From the NCBI RefSeq assembly GCF_001942625.1, contig NZ_MLCL01000024.1:219604-283603 (forward strand): DNA of 64,000 nt. Direction: 5' to 3'. Position numbers and translations under genes: made by a program. Under the pieces are notes generated by a model that saw nothing but the letters and a program-made list of their open reading frames with translations, was not told where the DNA came from and ran no database searches. Of the stretch, positions 33,416 through 41,606 are shown piece by piece. This stretch comes from Mycobacterium syngnathidarum (GTDB lineage Bacteria > Actinomycetota > Actinomycetes > Mycobacteriales > Mycobacteriaceae). Each line of letters opens with the position of its first letter. The first letter of the stretch is position 1.

Positions 33416-33732
33416 CGGACCACCTCCACCGCTTCGAGGGTGTCGGCTGCGCGGTCGATCGCCACGCTCGCCCGCTTCAGGTGGCAGATTCCAGTGGTGA
33501 GGTCAGCGCATCCGAACAACGGTGCGTCAGACGGCAGACTGTCCAGGATCTTGTTGAGATCGGCTCGCAGCAGGTCGATACGGTTCACCGCGACGTCGAG
33601 CTGCTGGGGCACAGTCTCGGGCGGGGTGTACGCGTCGCAGAAGGCGCAGAGCCCGCCACCAGCGGTTGGCACCGTGCAACTGGGGCATTCGGTGATGGGT
33701 ACCGACACGGGGCTTGGGGTTGGTAGATTCAT
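33412..33732 (-). CDS. Small zinc-ribbon protein
   Basis: A 106-residue protein. The N-terminal part has CPSCTVPTAGGGLCAFC, two CxxC knuckles forming a zinc ribbon. The rest is helical (LDVAVNRIDLLRADLNKILDSLP, HLKRASVAIDRAADTLEAV). I recognise no larger family. It is the first of the tightly overlapping genes after the small gene downstream of xis, and its start at 33732 lies behind GGAGACG. A nucleic-acid-binding accessory role is plausible. Confidence 0.6.
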   Translation of the reverse strand: MNLPTPSPVSVPITECPSCTVPTAGGGLCAFCDAYTPPETVPQQLDVAVNRIDLLRADLNKILDSLPSDAPLFGCADLTTGICHLKRASVAIDRAADTLEAVEVVR

Positions 33733-33748
33733 GGTGAACGTCTCCTAT

Positions 33749-33904
33749 CTAGCGGTTGGTGGTGTTCGGATCGGTCCCCGCCGGTGCTGGTAACACCGGG
33801 TCAACGGGGACCGATTTGCGTAGGTCCTCGGTGTGATCCGTGTCAGGAATCAGCCCGAGGTCGTCAAGCTGGTCGCGGTCGAGCTGGTCGACGTTCGGAT
33901 GCAT
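33749..33904 (-). CDS. Short acidic protein overlapping xis
   Basis: A 51-residue protein starting MHPNVDQLDRDQLDDLGLIPDTD. Its ATG shares one base with the TAA stop of xis (TAATG), which argues for coupled translation. It is rich in Asp and Pro and has no domain. The same frame is open upstream through the xis gene, but that part reads like an out-of-frame shadow. A short acidic peptide could act as a partner or decoy; no function is assigned. Confidence 0.45.
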   Translation of the reverse strand: MHPNVDQLDRDQLDDLGLIPDTDHTEDLRKSVPVDPVLPAPAGTDPNTTNR

Positions 33905-34104
33905 TACGCCGCACCTTCGAGCCGGCTGATGTAATCCTCGATCTGGCGGTCGGTCGAAAACCTCAGCTTGCCGATCTTGCAGCTCGCCAGCTCGCCGGTC
34001 CTCCAGAGCTGAAACACCATCGTCCTGCTGATGCCACCGAGCTTCATGCTCGTGGCCTTCCAATCGTTCACTCGTACTCCTTCCGTTTCCAAAATGCGAC
34101 ACAC
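33904..34104 (-). CDS. xis: Excisionase-like helix-turn-helix protein
   Basis: A 66-residue MerR/excisionase-type protein of the HTH_17 group: ATSMKLGGISRTMVFQLWRTGELASCKIGKLRFSTDRQIEDYISRL, where the wing 'GKLRFSTDRQIEDYI' is diagnostic. Such proteins bend DNA at the attachment site and direct excision by the integrase. The true start may be the GTG a few codons in (VNDWKATSM). It is divergent from the XRE gene, with a palindromic operator between them. It begins the element's leftward operon. Confidence 0.75.
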   Translation of the reverse strand: MCRILETEGVRVNDWKATSMKLGGISRTMVFQLWRTGELASCKIGKLRFSTDRQIEDYISRLEGAA

Positions 34105-34126
34105 AGACGTATTTGAGTGTCATATC

Positions 34127-34147
34127 GGAGCATAACGTGGATGCTCC
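34127..34147. promoter_or_regulatory. Operator-like palindrome between xis and the XRE gene
   Basis: GGAGCAT and ATGCTCC are exact 7-base complements around AACGTGG. The site lies in the 76-bp divergent promoter, 34 bp before the XRE start, where a phage-type repressor would bind. Confidence 0.6.
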
Positions 34148-34180
34148 AGAACGCAAGCGCATCCGTGGCAGAATGTCGCT

Positions 34181-34804
34181 ATGCCGAGCATTGATCCCAG
34201 CGCCAAAGCCTGGGAGCTGACGCTGTCCAAGCGCGTTGGAGAGACCGTCCAGCGGCTGCGCGCCGAGCTTGGCCTAACGGCCATGCAACTGTCGGAGCGC
34301 ACCCGCGAACTGGGATACCCAATCAGTCGAGTCGCGATCTCGAAGATTGAAAGTAACTCGCGCGCAGGGAAACTCGACGTAGCTGAATGGATCGTTCTCG
34401 CGTACGCACTGGACGTCCCGCCCGGTGCGCTGCTCTACCCTGACTTGCCAGACGGTTCCGTTGAAGTGTTACCAGGGTGGGTTTTGCCGGCTTGGGTGGC
34501 AATGTTGTCACTCGACGGGGAAACCAAGGGCGTCGCCGACCCGGTTCAGTTCCCCGAGCTCACCTCCTTGGCGAGTATGACCCTGAGACGGTTCGCCAAG
34601 GAGGAGGACCGCAAGGCCGCGTGGGGCCTCCACAGCGCCGAGATGGGCCAAGCGAGGGCTGAGAAGCGCGAACCGCGCTCTGAGGTTGTCGAGGCGGCAT
34701 TGCGATCGGTTGCGCAGATTTCCCGCGATATCGCCGATCTCAATCAGCGAATGGCGGAGATAGAGGGCGCGGTCGTCAAAGACGTGGATGAGAACGATGC
34801 CTAG
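34181..34804 (+). CDS. XRE-family regulator (element repressor)
   Basis: A 207-residue protein. The N-terminal HTH (GETVQRLRAELGLTAMQLSERTRELGYPISRVAISKIESNSRAGKLDVAEWIVLAYALDVPPGALL) is the classical XRE pattern. After a variable middle part come a charged segment, TSLASMTLRRFAKEEDRKAAWGLHSAEMG, and a C-terminal coiled coil (ISRDIADLNQRMAEIEGAV) suited to dimerisation. It is encoded opposite xis and overlaps the integrase gene, so it probably represses the leftward operon and is co-expressed with integrase. The ATG at 34181 is clear. Confidence 0.82.
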   Translation: MPSIDPSAKAWELTLSKRVGETVQRLRAELGLTAMQLSERTRELGYPISRVAISKIESNSRAGKLDVAEWIVLAYALDVPPGALLYPDLPDGSVEVLPGWVLPAWVAMLSLDGETKGVADPVQFPELTSLASMTLRRFAKEEDRKAAWGLHSAEMGQARAEKREPRSEVVEAALRSVAQISRDIADLNQRMAEIEGAVVKDVDENDA

Positions 34805-36002
34805 GCAACGCCTGGCGCCCGGTGAGCACGGGAAGATCACCGAGCGTGAGGTGAAACGCAAGATCGTGGTCGGCGGCAAGACCAAGACTGAAACCCATTA
34901 CTTTGCAACAACTTACGTTCGTCTCCACAGTGGCAAGCTGCGGGAGCGTGAAGCGTCGTCGCGGAAGTCCGCAGAAGATGCGCGGCGCGAGCTGAAACGC
35001 CGCATCACAGCCGAACTTGAGGCCGGGGAACCCGCCGGGGTAATCAACCAACGCACGACGCTCTCCGAACTGTTCACGGCGTGGATACCAGCCAAGGTCG
35101 CAGAGGATCGGATCGGCGATCGGACCGCGACCCTCTACCGGGATACGTGGCGGCTGCACGGTGAACAACAACTCGGGGAACTGCGGATCGCGGAACTGTC
35201 GACCAGCCGCGCCGACGCTCACCTGAAAGCGTTGCCGTCGTCGGCGGCGATCTATATGCGCATCATCCTGTCGGGCATGTACGGCCTGGCTGTCAGGTTC
35301 GACGTGATAGCCCACAATCCGATGCGGGAGACCAAGACCGCCAAGACTGAACGCAAGCCCGCACGGGGGCTCACCGCGATGGAATTCGAGGAAGTGCGCC
35401 AGGCCGTCAAAGTCTTTTGCGAGCACAAGGGACCAGGGCCTCGGCGGGGCCGGATGCTGCCCGCGTTCATCGAGCTGCTCGCGGCCACCGGTGTGCGGCC
35501 GGGGGAGGTGCTGGCGATCGAGTGGCCAGAAGTCGACCTTCTCGCGGACATTCCTACCGTCACGGTCAGCGGGACCGTCGTCGACAGCGGGAGAGTGGCC
35601 GGCAAGTCACTGCATCGGCAGGACTCACGCAAGGGTGGCGCGCCGGCCCACACGGTGACGCTGCCCGCGTTCGGGGTGAAGGTGCTCACCGACCTGTACG
35701 GGGTGACTGGGCCGGATGGCACGGTGCTGAAGAACAGGGACGGGGGCCTGGTGAGCCTGTCGAACATCCGCTCGTCGCTACGGGAAGCGCTCGCCCCTCA
35801 TGAGCACCTGAAGTGGGTGACGCCGCACAGCTTCCGGCGCACCACCGGGACAGTCGTGCGGGATGGGCTCGGCGTCGAGGCCGCACAGCACCAGCTCGGC
35901 CATGCACAGCTCGCGACCACCGAGGGCCACTACGTTCAGCGTGTGACGTCGGGGCCGGATACCCGCGCTGTACTGGACAAATGGGCCAGCAACGGAATCT
36001 GA
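34788..36002 (+). CDS. int: Tyrosine-recombinase integrase
   Basis: A 404-residue phage integrase. The N-terminal residues up to about 60 are basic and probably bind arm sites; a SAM-like core-binding domain follows (TLSELFTAWIPAKVAEDRIGDRTATLYRDTW). The catalytic domain shows R237 in ATGVRPGEVLAIEW, the H-x-x-R box HSFRRT (H347, R350), and LGHAQLATTEGHY with H372 and the nucleophile Tyr382. The start is the ATG at 34788 or the one three codons later; both overlap the XRE gene. Its stop lies 82 bp before the tRNA 3' end, the usual place for an integrase that uses a tRNA. Confidence 0.92.
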   Translation: MRTMPRQRLAPGEHGKITEREVKRKIVVGGKTKTETHYFATTYVRLHSGKLREREASSRKSAEDARRELKRRITAELEAGEPAGVINQRTTLSELFTAWIPAKVAEDRIGDRTATLYRDTWRLHGEQQLGELRIAELSTSRADAHLKALPSSAAIYMRIILSGMYGLAVRFDVIAHNPMRETKTAKTERKPARGLTAMEFEEVRQAVKVFCEHKGPGPRRGRMLPAFIELLAATGVRPGEVLAIEWPEVDLLADIPTVTVSGTVVDSGRVAGKSLHRQDSRKGGAPAHTVTLPAFGVKVLTDLYGVTGPDGTVLKNRDGGLVSLSNIRSSLREALAPHEHLKWVTPHSFRRTTGTVVRDGLGVEAAQHQLGHAQLATTEGHYVQRVTSGPDTRAVLDKWASNGI

Positions 36003-36082
36003 GAACCGAATTTACGGGGAAAATACGGGATTTCACCGTTTCGAGTTAGCTGGCAAACTCTCGCAAGTCTCTGACCTGCATG

Positions 36083-36125
36083 TATGGAGCCGATGACGGG
36101 AATCGAACCCGCGTATTCAGCTTGG
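36083..36125. repeat. Right attachment site in tRNA-Gly
   Basis: The second copy of the 43-bp core. It covers the 3' half of the tRNA gene from just before the CCA end through the anticodon. The 5' third of the tRNA outside the core belongs to the host, so integration restored a full tRNA. Confidence 0.92.
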
Positions 36126-36158
36126 GAAGCTGATGTTCTGCCATTGAACTACATCGGC
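36085..36158 (-). tRNA. tRNA-Gly (anticodon CCC)
   Basis: The acceptor stem pairs GCCGATG with CATCGGC, followed by discriminator T and an encoded CCA. The anticodon stem TCAGC/GCTGA encloses the loop TTCCCAA, giving anticodon CCC. The T-arm carries GTTCGATTC. It serves as the integration target of the neighbouring element. The same tRNA lies near dcd in M. tuberculosis, as I recall. Confidence 0.93.
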
Positions 36159-36516
36159 ATGGTGCTGACGAAGGATAGCAACCCGGCCCGAGCTGTGGGG
36201 CAGGTGGGCGGGCGACGCGCGGTGAGTCTAAGAAATTGACGCCGACGGATCTGACGGGCGATGACCTGTGTTTGGCGAAGGTTGCCGGCGTAGGTACCGG
36301 CGGATGCGCAGTGCGGACCCGGCAGCTGGGCCCGCCCGGCGAAACAGACGACCCCAGAACATGATTGCCATTCACATGCCAGCCTGAGAGTCGGGTAAAT
36401 CCTTGGGCTGGCGTTCTCAGGCGCGCTCTCTACCGTCGGTGTGGTGGGCTCCATCCGGTGCTGAATGGAGCGAAGAGGCCCGCAGCCCGGGCCGAACCAA
36501 TCAAGGGACTCAACGC
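36159..36516. other. Intergenic region between tRNA-Gly and the DUF7159 gene
   Basis: I find no convincing gene in these 358 bp. The part next to the tRNA should hold the tRNA promoter on the minus strand. The rest should hold the leader of the plus-strand DUF7159 gene. No strong hairpin, palindrome or repeat is visible. Confidence 0.5.
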
Positions 36517-37503
36517 ATGGATGTTGTCATCGGTATTGCCATGACCTCGCGCGATGCCCGGCTTCTCCTGGTCGAGGGCACCCGCGGCGATGGCGCGGTG
36601 ATCGACCACAATTCGCTCGACGCGGATGACCGGGCCGGCGTCGAGCACTCTGGTTTCCGTGAGCGCGTCGTCAACGCGGTGATCGACACGCGCGACGCTG
36701 CCCCGGCCAATGGCTATACGGTTGCTCGCGTCGCACTGACCTGGACCGATGCGGTGGCCAGTGAGGCCAAACTCGTTCTCGACGCCCTCGAGGAGCTCGG
36801 CATGATGAACGCGGTGGTCTCCGGTGTCGACGCATTCGAAGCGGCTGCCGAGTACACCGTGCAGATCGCGGACTGCGACTCGGTCGCGCTGTGCATGGTC
36901 GAACCTGAGGAGGCCATGCTGGCCGTGACCGGGGCCGAGGGTGAGGACGGCACGCGTCGGCTGCGTAGCCGCCATCTCGTCGGACCGGATGCGGCCACCG
37001 CCGTGCTGGCCCTGCGCGGTCTGTGCGACAGCTTCCCCGAGCCGATCGCCGAGGTTGCGATCGCCGGATCGGCACCAGAAGCGGAAAGCCTTGTCGGGCA
37101 GGTTAATTCGGTGATTTCTCGGCCGGTGGTGCTCGGTGATGACGCAGCCCTGCTGCTGGCTCGTGGCGCACTGATCGCCAGTGAAGGCATTCGTGACCAG
37201 GCTGCTCCGGCAGTCAAACCTGCCCCGCTGACGCACACCGTCGCCATGGCCTTGGCGACAGCGGTGCTGATCTTGGCGGGTTCGGTGTTCCTGGCGATGA
37301 CCGTGCGCGGCGGCGGCCACGGCAGCACCCCACCGCAGGCGTCGACCCCGGCTGAACATGCCGCGCCGGCATCGCCCACCGAATCGGTTCACACCGTGGT
37401 GCGCAGGGTGGTGCCACTGGCCGGGCAGGCAGCCGACAAATCTTTCGTGCTGCCCGACGCCGAGCGCGCTGTGGCGCCGTCTCCGGGAGTGGTCCGTCGG
37501 TAA
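36517..37503 (+). CDS. DUF7159-type membrane protein, actin-like degenerate domain
   Basis: A 328-residue protein. Residues 1-235 form a cytoplasmic domain beginning [21 protein letters not shown]. Its later motifs [23 protein letters not shown] and [17 protein letters not shown]...[12 protein letters not shown] mirror the strand-loop order of actin/Hsp70 ATPase domains, but the phosphate-binding residues are poor. A single membrane helix follows at about 240-263, then a tail of roughly 65 residues rich in Pro and Ala. The ATG at 36517 is used. A longer paralogue lies at 39893. It precedes dcd by 16 bp. I know of no experimental function. Confidence 0.7.
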   Translation: MDVVIGIAMTSRDARLLLVEGTRGDGAVIDHNSLDADDRAGVEHSGFRERVVNAVIDTRDAAPANGYTVARVALTWTDAVASEAKLVLDALEELGMMNAVVSGVDAFEAAAEYTVQIADCDSVALCMVEPEEAMLAVTGAEGEDGTRRLRSRHLVGPDAATAVLALRGLCDSFPEPIAEVAIAGSAPEAESLVGQVNSVISRPVVLGDDAALLLARGALIASEGIRDQAAPAVKPAPLTHTVAMALATAVLILAGSVFLAMTVRGGGHGSTPPQASTPAEHAAPASPTESVHTVVRRVVPLAGQAADKSFVLPDAERAVAPSPGVVRR

Positions 37504-37519
37504 CCGATACGCTCGTCGG

Positions 37520-38089
37520 GTGCTGCTCTCCGATCGAGACATCCGGGCCGAGATCGCCGCGAAACGCCTGGCCATCGAGCCGTTCGACGATGCCCTGGTG
37601 CAGCCGTCGAGCGTTGACGTCCGCCTGGACAGCCTGTTCCGGGTCTTCAACAACACCCGCTACACCCATATCGACCCGGCCAAACAGCAAGATGAGCTGA
37701 CCACGCTGGTCGAGCCCGCCGAGGACGAGCCGTTTGTGCTGCACCCCGGTGAGTTCGTGCTCGGCTCCACCCTCGAGGTGTGCACGCTGCCCGACGACCT
37801 GGCCGGACGCCTGGAAGGCAAGTCTTCGCTGGGCCGTCTCGGATTGTTGACGCACTCGACGGCCGGGTTCATCGACCCCGGCTTCTCCGGGCACATCACC
37901 TTGGAACTGTCCAACGTCGCCAACCTGCCCATCACGTTGTGGCCGGGCATGAAGATCGGCCAGCTCTGCCTGCTGCGGCTGACCAGCCCGGCCGAGAATC
38001 CGTACGGCAGCGACAAGGTCGGCTCGAAATACCAGGGCCAGCGTGGTCCGACGCCGTCGCGCTCGCATTTGAACTTCATCAAGTCCTAG
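37520..38089 (+). CDS. dcd: dCTP deaminase
   Basis: A 189-residue nucleotide deaminase. It matches the dUTPase/dCTP deaminase trimer fold almost throughout: [69 protein letters not shown] and the C-terminal [15 protein letters not shown]. The catalytic Glu is in TLELSN. In mycobacteria this enzyme makes dUMP from dCTP directly (bifunctional), as reported for the M. tuberculosis protein. The start is the GTG at 37520, which gives the expected length. Confidence 0.95.
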   Translation: MLLSDRDIRAEIAAKRLAIEPFDDALVQPSSVDVRLDSLFRVFNNTRYTHIDPAKQQDELTTLVEPAEDEPFVLHPGEFVLGSTLEVCTLPDDLAGRLEGKSSLGRLGLLTHSTAGFIDPGFSGHITLELSNVANLPITLWPGMKIGQLCLLRLTSPAENPYGSDKVGSKYQGQRGPTPSRSHLNFIKS

Positions 38090-38238
38090 CCGCCGAGTGG
38101 CCACCTGTGACACGCAGACCAGCGATTCGTTTGTCATAAGTGGCCGCTGGGGGCGAAAACCCTGAGCTGCCCGCGACGGCGATCGGCGTTTTCCACCTGC
38201 GGCGCCGGGACGAGCCACAAAACCCCGGTGAACTTTCA

Positions 38239-38272
38239 GTAACCACACCGCAACACGAAACACAGCTGAAAC
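38239..38272. promoter_or_regulatory. GlnR-box-like sequence upstream of the ammonium transporter
   Basis: GTAAC-N6-GCAAC and, two bases later, GAAAC-N6-GAAAC lie about 60 bp before the amt start. GTnAC-N6-GAAAC pairs are the known actinobacterial GlnR site, and GlnR controls amt genes in mycobacteria. The middle spacing is shorter than the consensus, so this is tentative. Confidence 0.35.
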
Positions 38273-38333
38273 ACGTACGCCGCGCCGCTGAAACGCGCGC
38301 CCGACATTCTCGTCGAGACCAAAGGAGCTCGAC

Positions 38334-39671
38334 GTGCCCGAAATCGATCCGGCGGCCACTGCCTGGCTGCTCGCCAGTACCGCGCTGGTCCTGCTGATGA
38401 CCCCCGGCCTCGCCATCTTCTACGGCGGCATGGTCCGCACCACCGGCGTTCTCAACATGATCATGATGAGCTTCATCTCGATCCCGCTGGTCACGGTGGC
38501 CTGGCTGCTGGTCGGCTACACCCTGGCGTTCTCCGATGACGCCGGAGGCGGCTTCATCGGCGGCCTGCAGCACATCGGCATGCTCGGCATCACACCCAGC
38601 ACCGCCCACGGCTCAGTCCCTGAGCTGTTGTTCGCCACGTTCCAGCTGACCTTCGCGATCATCACTGCCGCCCTGGTCAGCGGGGCCATCGCGGACCGGG
38701 CGAAGTTCGCGGCCTGGATGCTTTTCGTGCCGCTGTGGGCTGTTGGCGTGTACGCGGTCGTCGCGCACTGGGTCTGGGGGCCGGGTGGCTGGCTGGCCGG
38801 CCTGGGCGTGCTCGACTACGCCGGCGGCCTCGTCGTCGAGATCGTCTCCGGCTCATCGGCCCTGGCCCTGGCCCTCGTGCTGGGCCCGCGGATCGGCTTC
38901 AAACAGGATGCGATGCGCCCACACAACCTGCCTTTCGTGCTGCTGGGCGTCGGCCTGCTGTGGTTCGGCTGGTTCGGCTTCAACGCGGGCTCGGCATTGG
39001 CGGCCAACGGCACCGCCGCCGCGATTTTCCTCAATACCCTGGTGGCCGGCTGCCTGGGCATGCTCGGCTGGCTGACGGTCGAGCAGGTCCGCGACGGCAA
39101 GCCCACCACCTTCGGTGCCGCGTCCGGCGTGGTGGCCGGCCTGGTGGCGATCACCCCGTCGTGCGGCACGGTCAACACCCTTGGCGCGGTCGTGGTCGGC
39201 CTGGCAGCCGGGGTGGTGTGTTCCTTTGCCATCGGCCTGAAGTTCCGGTTCGGTTATGACGACTCGCTGGATGTGGTGGGCGTGCACTTCGTCGGCGGCG
39301 TGGTCGGTGTGCTGCTGATCGGATTCCTGGCCACCGAGGTGATGACCGAGGGCCCGCAGGGCCTCTTCTACGGTGGCGGGCTGACCCAGCTGGGCAAGCA
39401 GCTGCTGGGCGCGGTCGTGGTGGCCGCCTACGCGTTCACCGTGTCGTACGCGCTCGCCAAACTGATCGACCGGTTCATGGGGTTCCGGCTCAGTCCCGAA
39501 GACGAGACCACCGGCGTCGACTTCACACAGCACGCCGAGTCCGCATACGCCGAAGGCGTACACGGGCACTTGCCCCAGCGCCGCCCGGGGTTGTTCGGCG
39601 GGACCCTGGGCCAGTTGGGTCAGTTCGGCGACCGCGAGCACCGGCCGGCCGAGGAGGACAGCGCGGGATGA
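38334..39671 (+). CDS. amt: Ammonium transporter
   Basis: A 445-residue AmtB/Rh-type channel with about eleven membrane helices. The start DPAATAWLLASTALVLLMTPGLAIFYGGMVR is diagnostic, as are WLAGLGVLDYAGGLVVEIVSGSSALALAL and GLLWFGWFGFNAGSALAANG with its conserved Phe/Trp. VGVHFVGGVVGVLLIG carries the second pore His. The C-terminal tail is long and ends in EEDSAG. The start is the GTG at 38334. It mediates uptake of ammonium under nitrogen limitation. A GlnR-like site lies upstream. No glnK follows. Confidence 0.92.
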   Translation: MPEIDPAATAWLLASTALVLLMTPGLAIFYGGMVRTTGVLNMIMMSFISIPLVTVAWLLVGYTLAFSDDAGGGFIGGLQHIGMLGITPSTAHGSVPELLFATFQLTFAIITAALVSGAIADRAKFAAWMLFVPLWAVGVYAVVAHWVWGPGGWLAGLGVLDYAGGLVVEIVSGSSALALALVLGPRIGFKQDAMRPHNLPFVLLGVGLLWFGWFGFNAGSALAANGTAAAIFLNTLVAGCLGMLGWLTVEQVRDGKPTTFGAASGVVAGLVAITPSCGTVNTLGAVVVGLAAGVVCSFAIGLKFRFGYDDSLDVVGVHFVGGVVGVLLIGFLATEVMTEGPQGLFYGGGLTQLGKQLLGAVVVAAYAFTVSYALAKLIDRFMGFRLSPEDETTGVDFTQHAESAYAEGVHGHLPQRRPGLFGGTLGQLGQFGDREHRPAEEDSAG

Positions 39672-39892
39672 ACCGGCCGGCACCGTTTGTCGTAATGCCG
39701 AGTAGTGTCTAACTAACCGGCGCCGGCACGCACCATGCCGTCGCGGTCCGACCGGGATCTCAGCGCTGCAGCTAACGCGCGGGGGTGTAACGATCGAGCA
39801 CGTTGCACCGATGAAGGTTCTAGTTGTCGGTTCGTGCGATATGTGTGCGCAATGGCGACAAGCGCAGTGCAGCAAACACATTGGAGGACTCG

Positions 39893-41530
39893 GTGGACAT
39901 CGTATTGGGTGTGGCGATGGCACCTACAACGGTCCGCATGGTGCTGGTCGAGGGGGAGAAAGCCGACGGGGTCACCGTCGATCACGACGTCTTCGACGTC
40001 ACCGCCAGTGAAGATTCGGCAACCACGAGTGCAGCCGATCAGGTGGTCGCTGCCATCCTCGGGACTCAGGAGAGTGCCACCACGGGTGGGCACCATCTGA
40101 AGTCGATCGGTGTCACATGGACCGACCATTCGGACGCGTCTTCTCTGCGCGACGCCCTGTCCACGCACGGCATCGACGACGTCATGCTGGTCTCCGAAAG
40201 CCATGCCGCCGCCGCCCTGGCTCAGGCGGTCGGCCGCGCAGTCGGCTATGCCACCACGGCGCTGCTGTTCATCGACCGCGACGCCGCGACGCTCTCGGTG
40301 GTCAAGACCGATGACGGCTCGGTGGTCAAGGTCTTGAGCCGTTCCCTGCACAGCGCCGACGCCATGGCCGTGCTCACCGAGATGGCCGCCGCCGTCGACG
40401 CTGCCGAATCCGCGCCGGACGGCATGTTCGTTCTCGGTGCGGGAGTCGACGTCGCCTCGGTCAAGGCACACCTGGAGCCCCTGGTGTCGCTTCCTGTCAG
40501 CGCCCCGGACGAGCCTGAGATGGCCCTGGCCCGCGGTGCCGCACTGGCCTCGGCCAACGCGCCCGCGTTCGAGGCGACCACCGTTGGCCTGGCCTATTCA
40601 CAAGATCCCGACGGGACGACCGCCGGCAGCGCCTACGCGCTGGCCGGTCTGGCCACCGAGATGGCTCCCGTCGGTGCCGCTGGCCTCGGCGGCGTCGACC
40701 TCGTCGCCGACGAGATGCCACTGGACGAGGAACGCAAGCCGTTCCTGCTTGTCGGTTCCGCGTTGACGTCGGTGTTCGTGGTTGGTGTTGTGGCCCTGGT
40801 CATCTCGCTTGCGGTGAGTATCCGGCCGACGGTCGATCAGCGTCCCTCCCCGGCACAGGGCGCAGTGGCTCCGACTGCCCCGGTCAAGGTCCCCGCACCC
40901 GCACCCGCACCCGCACCGGAAGCCCAGCCCGCGCAGCCGGCGGCCCCGCCCCCGGCCCCGCCGCCAGAGACCATCAAGGCCCCGATCCCAGTGGTCCAGG
41001 AAGCACCCGCACCGCAGGCCCCGCCGCGCACGGTCTACGTCGAGCAGCCCGCCGCGGCCCCGCCGCCTGCGCCCGAGGCGCCCGCCCCGGCCCCCGAGGC
41101 TCCGCCGCCGGCCCCCGCACCCGTGGCGCCGCCTCCGCCGGCCCCGATCTACAACCCGCCGGCGCCCTACATCCCGCCGCTGGTCGTGCTGCCGCCCCCG
41201 CCGCGGCTGCCGAACATCTTCCGACCGCCGTGGGAGCCCCGTAAGGAGTCGCCGCGGTGGGATCCACCATCACGCCACGAACCGGAGACCCCGCGATGGC
41301 CAGGTTCGGGCTCGGATGACTGGAATCCCGGTCGGGGAGCCGGCGATTGGAATCCCGGTCGAGGCTCTGGCGACTGGAACCCGGGCCGGTCCAGCGGCTC
41401 CGGTGACTGGAACCCGGGTGGTTCAGGCTCCGGGGATTGGAACCCCGGGCGGTCCGGCGGTTCCGGTGGTTCCCGCAGCGGCGGTGACGGCGGAGGGTTG
41501 TGGCCCTTCCCGTCATTCGGCGGGCACTGA
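39893..41530 (+). CDS. DUF7159-type membrane protein with proline-rich and GDWNPGR-repeat tail
   Basis: A 545-residue paralogue of the protein at 36517. The cytoplasmic domain starts VDIVLGVAMAPTTVRMVLVEGEKADG. It keeps actin/Hsp70-like positions: LLFIDRDAATLSVVKTDDG (phosphate 2) and MFVLGAGVDVASVKAHLEPL...ALARGAALAS (adenosine). The membrane helix is at about 284-309. The tail begins with about 120 residues rich in Pro and Ala and ends with five copies of a (G/D)DWNPG(R/G) repeat and FPSFGGH. The GTG at 39893 lies 7 bp after a GGAGG. The tail is probably outside the membrane, where it could bind envelope polymers. Confidence 0.72.
   Translation: MDIVLGVAMAPTTVRMVLVEGEKADGVTVDHDVFDVTASEDSATTSAADQVVAAILGTQESATTGGHHLKSIGVTWTDHSDASSLRDALSTHGIDDVMLVSESHAAAALAQAVGRAVGYATTALLFIDRDAATLSVVKTDDGSVVKVLSRSLHSADAMAVLTEMAAAVDAAESAPDGMFVLGAGVDVASVKAHLEPLVSLPVSAPDEPEMALARGAALASANAPAFEATTVGLAYSQDPDGTTAGSAYALAGLATEMAPVGAAGLGGVDLVADEMPLDEERKPFLLVGSALTSVFVVGVVALVISLAVSIRPTVDQRPSPAQGAVAPTAPVKVPAPAPAPAPEAQPAQPAAPPPAPPPETIKAPIPVVQEAPAPQAPPRTVYVEQPAAAPPPAPEAPAPAPEAPPPAPAPVAPPPPAPIYNPPAPYIPPLVVLPPPPRLPNIFRPPWEPRKESPRWDPPSRHEPETPRWPGSGSDDWNPGRGAGDWNPGRGSGDWNPGRSSGSGDWNPGGSGSGDWNPGRSGGSGGSRSGGDGGGLWPFPSFGGH
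41318..41452 (+). repeat. Five tandem GDWNPGR-type repeats
   Basis: The peptide DWNPG recurs five times with Gly/Ser spacers of 4 to 8 residues, encoded by similar DNA units around GACTGGAA(T/C)CCCGG. It lies at the end of the DUF7159 tail. Confidence 0.85.
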
Positions 41531-41606
41531 AAACCGTTACCTGACGTTGGCCTGCCGCTCAGTGTCACGTAGCGGCTAGCTCATCATCGCGGCCTATCCA
41601 GGCAGT

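Larger units (their letters stand above)
27314..36125. mobile_element. Integrated phage-satellite-like element in tRNA-Gly
   Basis: The element is bounded by a 43-bp perfect direct repeat; the right copy is part of an intact tRNA-Gly gene. It encodes a tyrosine integrase next to the tRNA, a divergent XRE regulator and excisionase pair, a long minus-strand operon with overlapping stop/start codons, a DUF3631 ATPase, a capsid and a scaffold-like protein. No terminase, portal, tail or lysis gene is visible, so it should depend on a helper phage or be a remnant. The layout resembles the roughly 10-kb phiRv1/phiRv2 elements of M. tuberculosis. Confidence 0.88.

Noticed and set aside
33905..34162. 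Longer frame upstream of the short acidic protein
   Set aside because: It reads through the xis gene in another frame; the ATG overlapping the xis stop is the natural start.
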